A stretch of 64,000 nt of DNA. Source: Cymbidium sinense (lineage: Eukaryota; Streptophyta; Magnoliopsida; Asparagales; Orchidaceae). Positions within the stretch are counted from its first letter, which is position 1; the number at the start of each line of letters is the position of its first letter. The notes below the pieces were generated by a model. It had not been told where the DNA came from and made no database searches. It saw only the letters and a program-made list of their open reading frames with translations. Below are positions 37,171 through 47,699 of the stretch, one piece after another. A program made the translations under genes and the position numbers. Location of the stretch: assembly GCA_021442155.1 (NCBI GenBank), contig CM038221.1:47811648-47875647 (forward strand). Reading direction: 5' to 3'.

Positions 37171-37342
37171 TCGAGGTTTATCATGGGCTGACCAATGGGA
37201 TTACAATAATGACCCGCCACCACCGCAACGGCGGCCATCGGAGGACGAGAAGAAAGGGAAGGGAGGCTCCAAAGGAAATGTCAGCTCTCTCATCAAGAAA
37301 TGGTTGAAAGGATTTCGCTCCAAATCGAAGTCTGAGAAATGA
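37166..37342 (+). CDS. Small conserved-looking plant protein, 58 residues, function unknown
   Basis: An intact 58-residue frame. I chose the ATG after the GA tract (MDRGLSWADQWDYNNDPPPP) rather than the upstream in-frame ATG at 37067, because the extra 33 residues translate the GA repeat into an Arg-Glu run. The protein has an acidic, Trp-rich N-terminus (SWADQWDY), a Pro stretch, a charged middle and a very basic C-terminus (LIKKWLKGFRSKSKSEK). There is no signal peptide or membrane segment. From memory, short plant proteins beginning with a SWADQWD-like block and ending in a basic tail exist without a known role, which supports a real gene. The right end of the hAT element is 255 bp upstream, so its promoter may have been altered by that insertion. 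Confidence 0.65.
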
Positions 37343-37699
37343 CGAGTTTCTTCTCTATATATATATATATTGTATCGGATGTATCTTAATTTCTCCTTTT
37401 GCATGATTTATCTGTTATTTATGAGATACTTTTTTTTATATATCGATCTGTTTTTTTTTTTCTTGTTCTTCTTTTGTTGTGGTTGTTTGGCATAATTTGA
37501 ATATTTTTTAAATGATTTGATTTTATTGATTATTTATCTATTTGATACTCTTTTTGGTCACCATTTATGGCTGCATGTATGATTTATGCTGTGATTTGAA
37601 TCGTTCTGAACATAATTTTATACTGATAACATAGGAAGGTAACACAAATTTAAATTGATCAATGTTCCTTTGCGTGCTAGAAAATTAGTTGTGGTAGAG
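37343..37699. other. 3' flank of the small gene, AT-rich
   Basis: T-rich sequence with a short TA run at 37359-37371 and several poly-T tracts; likely 3' UTR and spacer. No other feature recognised. Confidence 0.4.
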
Positions 37700-38636
37700 T
37701 GAAAGTTTATGCCTCAGTCTTGTTGTGAAATCCAACACACACAGGTATTTAAAGAGTGAACAAGAAAACTCAAAATTTTTATATGAAAAACCTCGAAAAG
37801 AGGGAAAAATCATGGGGCCTAGCCCAATAGAAATCTTCCACTATGTATTTGTTTTGAAGTACAAGTTTTACCGATACAGGATTACAAAATTGTATATGAG
37901 AAGTGCTGACAATGAGAATCTCAAAATCTGACAACAACAAAATATAATGGTGAACAACAATGTCACCGATGGGCGTCAGGATGGTGACCGGCGAAGATAC
38001 TGCCGAGATTGTGGTGGCGCCGACGATGGTATGGCGGAGCAGATCGTGGTCGACGCGATGACCGGATGATGGTTGACGCGATGACAAGCGACGGTGCGGC
38101 GGCAGTAGGGAGAGGACGGACGACGGCAAGGATTAGCGGTGGCGATTGACGGCGGCGGTCGCCGTTGGTGGTTGGTAACCAACGGGGGTGGTCGGCGACC
38201 GTCAAGTGGTGGCACGATTATGCCTGGGGGATTTTCAAGCTTTAGAGTTCTCTCCTCTCTCTTGCTTGGCCTCCCTCCATATGAGGAATGAGAGGCTATT
38301 TATAGATTGGATGAGTGACATCTCTGTAAATACATCCAAAATCTGAACCACTCCTCTCCACCGGACGGCTCAAAATGATTCCTTTGATCATATGATGTAT
38401 TTTGTGTATTTGAATGCTCAAATAAAGTCGGAATTATGAGATCTTGGGCTCGTTAGATCACGCTCGCCGAGATGCTTGATTTGACTAGAAACACTCCATG
38501 TTTGAGAGCTATTTAGGGATTTAACTGATATCCTAAAGTTTCCAATGATATTTTAAGTGCTTGATCTCGACCGCCAACTTGGATCGACTTGCTTTTAGCA
38601 TCAAGATTCGTTTAGTAGTATTTTAAGTGTATATCA
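37700..38636 (-). repeat. LTR-like direct repeat, left copy
   Basis: 937 bp, pairs with 42238-43146. Contains a GC-rich segment of GATGGTGACCGGCG-type words (37960-38220), also present in the right copy and expanded in the interior. On the minus strand the sequence just before it is A-rich (CCAAAAATAAAA), a weak polypurine-tract candidate. Confidence 0.65.
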
Positions 38637-38719
38637 TTTTATTTTTGGATGACATTATTTCTATCATCCAAAAATGTATACGTCAAATACTTGAAAATAA
38701 CACATTCTTCAATGAAATT

Positions 38720-39240
38720 TGCGGGTCCATCAACCATACATTTTGAGAGAACAGATCTTCATGGGAGCACAAGATTATGATCACGGAAGTGGGCGCAGGG
38801 CCGCGGACGTATGTGGATACGCGCGGGCGCAAGATTTCAGAGTTATGGACCCATTTGGCCGCTTATGGCGTATGCTCTCATGGGTGTGCGCCGGCCACAA
38901 GACGGAGCGCAGCATGCACGCCTTGTCAGGGCCGCGACGCACTGCTCCCCCCGCCGCTGGCAGGGGTTCGGGTCGCTGAACGACGAAATGAATGGTCGAG
39001 GCACGGCCGAACTTAACGCTGCGCTGTTCTCGCAATCATGGGTTGTCACGCTGTTCTTATTCGCGTCCGGAGTTCGGTCGCAGAACGGCGGGTCGGCGAA
39101 TGGACGACTGAGCGGGCGAACGGACCACGCGGGCGGGGCGAGCGGGCCTATGAGGGTTTTTTTGTCCGTTTTCGCACGTTTTGGACGATTTTGAGCTTTT
39201 TTTTAGTTTTTGGCAGCTTTTGACCTTTTTGCTCCTATTG
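38720..39240. other. GC- and CpG-rich block without recognised coding content
   Basis: A sharp rise in G+C and CpG compared with the AT-rich surroundings, with open stretches in most frames (largest 127 codons, 38811-39194). None reads as a known family. It lies inside the probable LTR element. Confidence 0.5.
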
Positions 39241-39244
39241 GGGT

Positions 39245-39251
39245 CTATAAA
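39245..39251 (+). promoter_or_regulatory. TATA-box-like element before the 90-bp array
   Basis: TATAAAA followed by a C-run and a GGGCC word, about 75 bp before the 90-bp repeat. This layout is typical of retroelement promoters (TATAAAA then a short R region). It is on the + strand, opposite to the orientation inferred for the LTR pair, so it may belong to a nested element. Confidence 0.3.
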
Positions 39252-39325
39252 ACCCCCCTAGGGCCAAGGGAGAAGGCACACTCTTCATATGCTTAAGTGT
39301 CTCTCTTTTTCTTAAGAGGAGGTCG

Positions 39326-39785
39326 TTCGGAGGCGATCAAGGCCCGTAGTTTATACGGCGTGACTCCGATTTTCCCTCAAAGAGGCATCAATTGTCCTTG
39401 TCGGACCAACCGGGTTTGGAGGTGATTAAGGCTCGTAGTTCATACGGCGAGGCTCCGGTTCTCCCTCGAAAGAGGCATCAACTGCCCTTGTCGGACCGAC
39501 CGGGTTTGGAGGTGATCAAGGCCCATAGTTCATACGGTGAGGCTCCGGTTCTCTCTTGAAAGAGGTGTCAACTGCCCTTGTTGGACCGACCGGGTTTGGA
39601 GGCGATCAAGGCCCGTAGTTCATACGACGAGGCTCCGGTTCTCCCTTGAAAGAGTCGTTAACAGCCCTTGTCGGACCGACCGGGTTTGGAGGCGATCAAG
39701 GCCCGTTGTTCATACGGTGAGGCTTTGATTTTCCATAGAAAGAGGTGTCAACTGCCATCGTTGGACCGACTGGGTTTGGAGGTGA
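39326..39785 (+). repeat. 90-bp minisatellite, five units
   Basis: Units beginning TTTGGAGGYGATYAAGGC start at 39326, 39415, 39505, 39595 and 39685, and a partial sixth starts at 39775. Four spacings are exactly 90 and the first is 89. Each unit carries the GTAGTTCATACGGCGAGGCT block and ends with CTTGTCGGACCGACCGGG. Because 90 is a multiple of three, a frame repeats every 30 residues (39537-39728), which explains the open frame there. Confidence 0.9.
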
Positions 39786-39789
39786 TGAT

Positions 39790-40836
39790 CGAGAATGACG
39801 GCATACCGACGCCGCGATATGGGATGACCGCGGCGATGGTGGACCAAAGATGATGACCGACGATGATGGGTGACCGTGAGATGACCGGCGATGATGGTGG
39901 TGAAACCCGGAGATTGTTGGCGCGGTGTGCGGACCGCAACGATGGTTGAGGCGACAAGGTGGTCGAGCACATAACAGCATCGAATAGTGACCGCGCCGAG
40001 AAGCGGATGACCGACGATTGTGGTGTAGCCGGCGATGGCCGGCAATGGTCGGTCGCAACCCAGCTGCTGGTGGTCGACGGGGTGGCGGCAAGGCAACCGC
40101 AACCAATGAGCATGTACGGCGATGACCAAGAATGCCACCGGAGATTGCCGCGTATGGTCGGTAGTGACCGGATCGCTGGCTACGGGTGGTAAGCAACCCA
40201 GCGGGCGATTCGCGCAGAATGGCTGGCATAAGCGCCGAGCAATGACCGACGATGGTGGTGACCAAATGGAGACGGCCATGGTCCGGCTGGTTCGGCACGA
40301 GTAGCCAACAAGAATAGCTGATGGTGATGCATGAAATGGCCTGCGGGTCTGGTGGGGATGACCAAATATGGTAATGACGATGCGAATCATAATGGTCAGT
40401 CGACCGGAGTGCCGGCCAGTGGTTAGCACGGCAATAAGCTTTATGCAACATGAGTGAAGCAGCGGGGATAAGCCGGCACGAAGCGGTAGACCACGACGGT
40501 AGTCAGCCAGCGGTACCTGATGGCGGTACCGGCGACGGCGGCATGGCCGACGGGTGGTCGGCAAAGGCGACGGGCGACGGTGAATCAGCCGACCAGCACG
40601 CAGAATGGAGGAGGAACAGACGATGGTGATCAGCGGAGATGGCCGGATGGTCGGAGGTGGTGACCGCAACGTAGTGTGGTGGTGACCAGACGGCTGGCCG
40701 ACGCGGCAAGTAACCGACGACAATGATAACGCCAGCAGGAGGACCGCGATGATGGTGGTGACGGAGATTGCCGGCGGGCGGCGGTGACCGCGGTGGCAGC
40801 CGTCCGGAGATGGTCGGCGATGGTCAGACAGTGATG
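39790..40836. repeat. GC-rich cryptic repeat of GATGACCGGCGATGG-type words
   Basis: About 1 kb built from short variants of GATGACCG, GGCGATGG and GTGGTGACC. The same words appear in the two LTR-like repeats. Long open frames on the minus strand (337, 251 and 121 codons) are His/Arg/Ser/Pro-rich translations of these words and are not taken as genes. Confidence 0.7.
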
Positions 40837-41935
40837 ATTTTGACCTATCCGAGGTTGTTTGTCGAGTGATACGACGCTAACCTATATGGAAGAGGTCGAA
40901 TCAGCGCTGAGATTTTGACCTATCCAGATTGTTTGTCGAGTGGCGGCGACGCTAATGTGGAAGAAGTTGAATTAAATCCGAGGATTTTGACCTATCGGTT
41001 GTTTGTCGTGTGACTACGACGTAAACTGTAAGGAAGAGGTCGAATCCGTGAGAATTTTGACCTATCCGGGTTGTTTGTGAGAGTGTTACTCGACGCGTTA
41101 TGTGGAAGAGGTTGAATTGAATCCGGCCGAGGATTTTGACCCATCCGAGGTTGTTTGTTAGAGATGGCACGCGTTAACTGTGGAAGAGGCGAATTCCACC
41201 AAGGACCTTTTGACCTATCCAAGGTTGTTTGTCAGGGTGTGACTTGATGACGTTAACCTGTATGGAAGAGGTCGAATTGAATCCGTGAGGGTTTTTTATA
41301 TATCCGAGGTTGTTTGTAAGGGTGTGACTTGATGACGTTAACCTGTATGGAAGAGGTCGAATTAAATCCGTTGAGAATTTTTGACATATCCGAGTTGTTT
41401 ATGAGGTGTGACCGGCGACGCAACTTTGGAAGAGATCAATTGATCCGTTGAAGATTTTGACCTATCCGGGTTGTTTGTCGAGTGTTACTCACGACGCAAC
41501 CGTGTGGAAGAGGTTGAATTGAATCCGAGAATTTTGACCCATCGAGGTTGTTTGTCGAGTGTTACCCAGACGGCGTTAAGTGGAAGAGGTCGTGGGAAGT
41601 CCACCAAGGACCTTTTGACCTATCCTAGGTTGTTTGTCAGAGTATTTGATCGATGACGTTAACCTCTGTGGAAGAGGTTGAATTGAATCCGCTGAGGATT
41701 TTGACCCATCCTAGATTATTTTTCAGAGTTTTTGCTCGACGCAACCGCATGGAGAAAAGGGTTTGATCTATCTCGAGGTTATTTATCGAGTCTTTGCTCG
41801 GCACGCTTAACTGTATGGAAAAGATCAATTGAATCCGTTGAGAATTTTTGACCCATCCGAGGTTGTTTGTCAAAGTATTACTTGATGACGTTAACCTGTA
41901 TGGAAGAGGTCGAATCAAAACATCCGTTTGTGGTT
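40836..41935 (+). repeat. Tandem array of about 14 units of 68-86 bp
   Basis: Each unit starts TTTTGACCTATCCGAGGTTG and continues TTTGTCGAGTG, a GACG..TTAACC or GACGC stretch, TATGGAAGAGGTCGAATTGA, and ATCCGYTGAG. TGAC starts are near 40841, 40916, 40988, 41058, 41137, 41211, 41290, 41382, 41458, 41535, 41616, 41702, 41766 and 41850. Unit-to-unit differences are mostly 2-5-base gaps. Confidence 0.85.
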
Positions 41936-42237
41936 GTAGCCCAAGTTGCTCCTTAACCTTGGTCGTTTTCATTGGTATTCGGCTTATTTCTAATCGATAA
42001 TCAGATATCCGGAATATTGATTTGGATAATCTTTTGAGATTAAGAGTTGCCCCCTCCCAGTTTTCGACAAAATCTGAAGGAACGAAGTTTGATGAATCTT
42101 CATTCTTCCTCGGCTTCTTAAAAGCTTGAAATACTCCACCTCGATGGTGGTTTTGATCTTGGAAACTGCCATACAAGATGAAATAATGAGAATCACTTCC
42201 ACGTGACGGCAAGCTATGCGTTAGAAACCCCATAGAG

Positions 42238-43146
42238 TGAAAGAAAGTTTAATATGAAATCCACACACAAAGGTATTTAAAGAGTGAACAAAACTCCAAA
42301 ATTTTAACGTGGAAAACCTCAAAAGAGGGAAAAACCACGGGGCCTAGCCCAGTAGAAATCTTCCACTATGTATTTATTTTGGAGTACAAGTTTTTCCGAT
42401 ACGGGATTACAGAATTATATATGAGAAGTGCTGACAATAAGGATCCTAAAATCAAGCAACAACAATCATATAGTAATGGTGAACAACGAGGGTCAGCGAC
42501 TGACGATGAAGGTCGTCGGGATGGTGACCGGCGAAGATGGTCGCCGAGGATCGGCGACGATGACCGGCATCGGTGGTCGGCCATGATGACCGGCGATGAT
42601 GGTTGACGACGATGACCGGCAACGAGAGCCGGCGGCAGTGGTCGACGGTGACGACCGGTGACGGAGATTGATGACGGCAAGGATCGTGGCCGACGGCCGG
42701 CAATGGCGGATGGTAACATGGAGGTGGTAACGCCAAGTGGTGACGATTATGCTGAGGATTTTCAAGCTTTATAGCTCTCTCCTCTCGCTTGGCCTCCTTC
42801 ATATGAATAAGAGCGCTATTTATGATTGAAGGAGTGCCTCTCAGAATACATTCAAAATCCAACCACCTCTCCATCGGACAACTCAAAATGATTCCTCTGA
42901 TCATATGATATATTTTGTGTATTTGAATGCTCAAATGAAGTCAGAATTATGAGATCTTGGGCTCGTTAGATTCGTCGAGACGCTTCGATTTATAAACACT
43001 CTATGTTTGAGAGCTATTTAGGGATTTAACCGATATCCTAAAGTTTAAGGATATTTTAATAAGTTGACCACCGCTTCAACTTGGATCGCCTTACTTTTAG
43101 CATCAAGATTCATGTTTCGACTAGTAGTATTTTAAGTGTCATATCA
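42238..43146 (-). repeat. LTR-like direct repeat, right copy
   Basis: 909 bp, pairs with 37700-38636, with many small insertions and deletions between the two. If they are LTRs, their divergence means an old insertion. Confidence 0.65.
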
Positions 43147-43492
43147 GTTCCTATTCACTAAACATTGATGTATGTTTGTAGGCATCAAAGATGAATATAA
43201 TTAAATAAAATAAAATAAATTTGATTAAGAAAGGATACACATGCGAAGAACATCTGAATACCTTTATTTTAGGTTTTATAAATGTTGACTTTCAATCCAA
43301 ACAATAAAAAAGATATTAGGCCGTGTATTAGTTTAGACCATAAAAGTCCTTTTTGCGATCATTAATATATTTTCTTTGAGATTACCAGATCAATATTCTT
43401 GTTGTAAGTAAATTCAATTCTAAGATAGTATTTAGGATTGATTAAAATTCAAGCTTGTTTTTTGTTTGTTTGAGAAACTCCATGATTTTGAA

Positions 43493-43917
43493 TAGAGCTG
43501 CAAACAAATTGAGCCGAGTCGAGCATATACTTGTTCGAACTCAAGCTCATTGATCAATATCGAGTATTTAGAATTGTGTTCAAGCTTGAGCTTCTTTAAA
43601 AAAGTCATGTTTGAGCGAGAGAATTACAATTATCCAAAGTTATTAAAGCTTAAGCAAAAATGAAATTTTAAATGATACTATTGACAAACAAGTCTTAATT
43701 GAGCAATAATTTAGCCTTAATTGAGCTCTTTAATGAGCTTGTTCACATGCTTTAAATGATATTGTTCATGAACATAAATGAATCAAACAAAATGTATATG
43801 TTCATTTAGCAATCAAGTATTTACGAAAGTATTCAAGTTTGTTCGATTAGTTAATCAAATAATTATGAACTAGAGTCACGAGTACCTCGTCGAACAATCT
43901 ATTCATTTGCAACTCTA
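43493..43917. mobile_element. Small non-autonomous hAT-like element (MITE size)
   Basis: Ends TAGAGCTGCAAACAAATTGA and, in reverse complement, TAGAGTTGCAAATGAATAGA. Flanks ATTTTGAA (43485-43492) and GCTTTGAG (43918-43925) match at 5 of 8 positions with only transitions, fitting a decayed 8-bp target duplication. The interior is rich in GAGCTTGTTC-type words with no coding frame. 425 bp. Confidence 0.6.
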
Positions 43918-44660
43918 GCTTTGAGAAAATAGCAAATGGGGACAATTAATTAGTCTCGAAATCAAACTCATATTTTGTGGATCAAATCAAAGACAATGTA
44001 TGATAACATGAGGGCTCATTGCAATAGAATATCCATCTTTTTAGATAACTCCTAAAGCTTTATTAAGACCATGAGCAACTCATTTTATTCGAAAGAACTT
44101 TCCATCTTCATTAATGATGACAATTATTAAAATAATAAATGGTGATGAGTCATGATTCCCCATTAGGCTTTTTTGAGGCATATAAAGAGCTGTCTATAAA
44201 AGCGCACTGAAGATGTGAATGGTTGAAAGTGGGACAAGGTGACAATTGGCAAATGATGGTGATTATCCCACTACTATCCTCATGGTTTAATGTATGTCAG
44301 CGAGAAAATTAGGGAAGGAAAGTCATGGTTAAACTGACTTTGTTGAAGAAACTCTGGCCAAAAAATAATGAACAAGAAAAAAAGTTATAAAAAGGAGGGA
44401 ATAAGATGTCAATGTAAGTGATTTGGTGATAGTGCATATAGTTCCTCATTTGCTTACTTTTTTTAAAATTTGGGGTGTTTGGATAAATAAGGGGGGTATG
44501 TGAATAATTAATCATATTGATGATGAAATATCTGTTCTTCATTTTCATTAGATTTACTCTGGCCTTGAAAGTGTGTAGTTATATTTTTTTTTTTATCATT
44601 TTGCTTTTTATGTTTATAAGTAATATTGCTTGTGTGATGTTTTTTTTTAATTTTATTCTT
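43918..44660. other. AT-rich spacer, nothing recognised
   Basis: No gene, RNA or repeat structure identified. A 79-codon minus open stretch (44548-44309) has no recognisable family. Confidence 0.5.
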
Positions 44661-46039
44661 TTATTAATTTTTTTTTTAGAATGATTAAGGGCGTAGCCCA
44701 ATTTATTAACCCAAAGAATATACAAAATTATAAATGTAGATGAATGATTCAGAAGATCCTCAAAAAGTACAAGGCAGAAGCCTGAAAACAAAAAGACTAG
44801 TCTTTAGACAAAACAAAAGATAAAATAAGTAAAAAAAGATGCCAATTTAAGAAGGAAAATTGTAAACAAAGTTCCCATGACTCAGAGAAAACGAGATCAA
44901 CTGAAAAACTAAGGGTAGCCATTTATCTTTAGGTTGCGATTAAAAACGCTGGCCATCCAATGGAAGATAAGCATTGAAGGATCAAAAGATCAAGCCAATT
45001 AGGCCCAAAATTTTCCTCATCATTGTCCATCAAACCAACTAGCAGCAAAGATAAAATTTTCAAAAGGAAATAAGAAAAAAATTGAAGCAATAGCCCCAAG
45101 TCATCCTGAGAAGAAATATCGCCGTCTGATCTTAATAGAAAATGAGATAAATTGAGAAACGAAGTGGGGACATTTATCTCTAGATTGCTATTAAAAAGGC
45201 AAGCCATCAAATAAAAGATAAGCATTGAATTATCATGTAAGGATCAAAACACTAGGCCAATCAAGCCCAAAAGTTTATCTCATCACTGTCCATCCAACCA
45301 GCAAAGCTAAATGTCTGAATCAAAGAGGGCCTGAAAGAAAAGCCAGCAAAACTTGACAGTAAAACAGCAAGAATGAAGAAAGAAAAGTCACATATAAATT
45401 ATAGGTGAGAAGAGCTCTTAGCATGATTGAAGCATAAGCTGTAATTAGAAGGAACATTAATATTTATGGAAGCTAACATATTCATTGCTTTAAGTCCATC
45501 CAATAAACATTGCCAAGTATAACTAGAAAATCAAAGGGTATAATATTTGTGCCAAATATAAGCATGCTAGCTAACAGAAGGAGCATCTATATAAAATTAA
45601 AAATATGTCTTTAAAAGAAGCCATGGGTCCATCAGCATAGACAAACACATGAGATTTTAAGAGATCAATAAGGATATCCCTAACAAGATTGAGAATAGAA
45701 GCAATAGAAATCTTAACAGGATCCCAAGCTCCATTAGTAATAAGAGTAGTAATAGAATGCCTTTTATTTCAGTTTAATACTTAAAAATTTCTATCACTTA
45801 AAATATCCATAAGATATTTACTTTTAATCCAAGGATTTGAAAAAACATTAAAACCAATTTCCCTGCTAACATAGAGAATAATTTTGGTTTAAAAGAAAGG
45901 CAGTTTTTGAAATCTGCTTTCAAAAGGAGCCACTTTTGGGTGATTTTTTTTCCAAAAATATATGTATTTGGTAAGCCGCCAACGTTGGGAAGAACATGAA
46001 GAGTTTGAGGTGAAGGAGTTTTGAAGGGCATTTTTAATT

Positions 46040-46990
46040 ATTCTTCTGCTTTGGGGTTTTGAAGATGGTGGCAGCTAGGTTTTTTGAGACAGAGACATCA
46101 AAGAGATTAGTATTATTAGAAGAGTTAGCATTTGAGTTAAAATTCCCAACATTAGCATTAGTGATCATAGAATGCTTGAGTTTGAAAATATCAGCATTAT
46201 TCACAGCTTCTTGAGAAGATGATATAAGAGAAGTTGAAGAAGATGTAGAGGTATTGACTGATTGGGTATTAGGAGCAGAAGGGTGGAATTCTCTTGAAAA
46301 GTAGATTTGAAAAAATTAGTCACTGCATTAGGAGAAGCACTGCTAGCTGTAGTGGGCATAGTTATCCCTGAGACAGGATTCATATTCTTGCTCCTACCTC
46401 TGTTCGAGGAATGGGAAGGCTGAGAAGTATGATTAGCATAAGCATAACAAGAATTAAAATTGTGAGAAAATGAGCCACATCCAGAATATTTAAGAGGTTT
46501 TCAATCATAAATGATAATGAGAGAAATTCATTTCCCATGATGCTGATAATAACTTCAGCTAGAAGGGATGAGTTTTCATCTATTTGGACATAAATCCTCA
46601 TAAATGTAAGCTTGGATCTATTATCCGTAAGAGAATCAACAGCAAGAAAAATACTAATCTTGCTCACTGTTTTTGAGATTCTTGAAGGATTCTAGCAGCA
46701 CAGAGGGAGATCTTTGATTTTTATCCACAAAGGAATTGATGAAGTTCCTCTTTCACAAGCAGAAAACTTGGTCTCTACCTCTTGAAGATAAATAGCTTGC
46801 CAAAGAAGAACCAAGAGCTACCCACCCAACGCCATCTCGGAATCCTCTACCTTTAAAGACTTAAATAAGAAGAAACCTTCGTTCAAGGAGAGAAGGGTGA
46901 GAGACCCTTTGAGCTTCCAAATTTTGTTGATCAAGTTTAGCAAAGCTACATAATACGGACTTTTCCCAATCAAGTAACACATCGGACAAA
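46040..46990 (-). pseudogene. L1 ORF1-like protein remnant (DUF4283-like region and CCHC knuckle), unit 1
   Basis: L1 ORF1 proteins bind the element RNA. Read on the minus strand: NWEKSVL near 46960, then GFRDGVGWVALGSS near 46840 and PLWIKIKDLPL near 46720 (DUF4283-like), then an intact 95-codon stretch 46667-46380 starting KISIFLAVDSLTDNRSKLTF. In the alternative frame at 46500-46440 is a degraded zinc knuckle, GCGSFSHNFNSC, whose first Cys is changed; a TGA replaces the Trp before it. Identical 95-codon stretches recur at 54464-54177 and 63026-62739 in units 2 and 3. Downstream (46383-45798) the frame is open only in short pieces. Confidence 0.65.
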
Positions 46991-47372
46991 GATCCTAGCC
47001 TTTGGCTCCAACAAGGACTTCCTCTTCAGAGAAATTAACAAATCCATCAGCATGCGGAACAAAAGAAAAAAGAAAATCCAAGAAAATGGCAACTCAAGTA
47101 GCAAAGAGATTCTTCCAGTTAGCATAAGAAAAGAATGGGAATGGACCAATAAGAGAAAAAATTCAGAAGAAGAGGATGAGGAAGCTAGAAGAGGAAAATC
47201 AGAGGAAGTTGAAATGGAGGAAAAAAGCAAGCAAACTAAGAAAAGAAGAAGAAAAGGAGGACACGATGAGAAAAAAAATGAAAAAAAAATGAAAAAAAAA
47301 AAAAAAAAAAAAAAAAACAGGACAACGAGGAGGAAAGGAGAAAGGAAAGACAAAACCAAACATCAACTTCTC

Positions 47373-47582
47373 ACCCACCGCGCTTAGTTCGATTGATGAG
47401 GATGAATACGATTGGGGACTCAATCTACATTAAATTTCCTTTCATGTGCACTATCTTAAAATGAAAAAAGAAAGCCGATACTTGTGGCCAATTAGCTCGT
47501 CCGATTAGTCGTGCCGAAGTCATATGCCACATAGTGGATGAGATTAGGGGTGGACATCCATTACAAAAAAAAAAAAAAAAAA
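47373..47582 (+). mobile_element. SINE-like retroposon with 16-bp target duplication, unit 1 only
   Basis: Flanked by CAAACATCAACTTCTC at 47357-47372 and 47583-47598. Unit 2 has one copy of this word (56189-56204) and no insertion, so the empty site is visible. The insertion ends in about 19 A residues. Near its start TAGTTCGATTGATGAG (47385-47400) resembles a tRNA-type A box; no convincing B box was found. Length 210 bp. It could be a tRNA-derived SINE or a retroposed short RNA. Confidence 0.75.
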
Positions 47583-47699
47583 CAAACATCAACTTCTCGG
47601 GCAAAAGCTGGAAGAGGGAGGAGAGAGAGAAAGAAAGGCAACGTCATCGCCAGAAACCCTAGTGGAGCTTCAAGAACCCCGACCATATGATCTTCTTTT

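Larger units (their letters stand above)
37700..43146 (-). mobile_element. Probable non-autonomous LTR retrotransposon (no gag or pol), minus orientation
   Basis: Two direct repeats, 37700-38636 and 42238-43146, share long stretches (for example GTATTTAAAGAGTGAACAA, GGGGCCTAGCCCA, GAGAAGTGCTGACAAT, ATGATTCCTYTGATCATATGA). On the minus strand each starts TGATAT and ends CTTTCA, the TG..CA form of LTRs. The minus strand near the inner end reads GGGCTAGGCCCCRTGG and TTTTCCCTCTTTT, which resembles the U5 region of plant copia LTRs. The interior (38637-42237) has no protease, integrase or RT, but two tandem arrays and GC-rich repeats. I found no clear primer-binding site and no matching 5-bp target duplication, so the call is not secure. 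Confidence 0.55.
44668..47690 (-). mobile_element. L1-type LINE, decayed, minus strand
   Basis: On the minus strand the 5' end near 47690 reads CTCCACTAGGGTTTCTGGCG, typical of L1 leader sequence, followed by a CT-rich and poly-T stretch. ORF1 remains lie at about 47020-46040. The 3' end near 44700 reads TTTGGGTTAATAAATTGGGC followed by an A tract (44669-44677 as T on +). ORF2 (endonuclease and RT) was not recognised, so the middle is deleted or too decayed. A 250-bp internal direct duplication lies at 44920-45310. The region left of 46234 is outside the tandem duplication that starts there. Confidence 0.65.

Noticed and set aside
39326..39785. CRISPR array or coding repeat protein
   Set aside because: The whole 90-bp unit is repeated with no unique spacers. 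The open frame lacks a start context and a family; kept as a minisatellite.
39710..40723. A 337-codon open frame on the minus strand, the longest in the window, and overlapping frames of 251 and 121 codons
   Set aside because: They translate GATGACCGG-type repeats into His/Arg/Ser/Pro-rich sequence with no domain. Open frames occur in several phases at once, as expected for GC-rich repeats.
47052..47387. 111-codon Lys/Glu-rich + strand frame
   Set aside because: It is the reverse strand of the L1 ORF1/leader region plus a poly-A tract, and is broken in unit 2.
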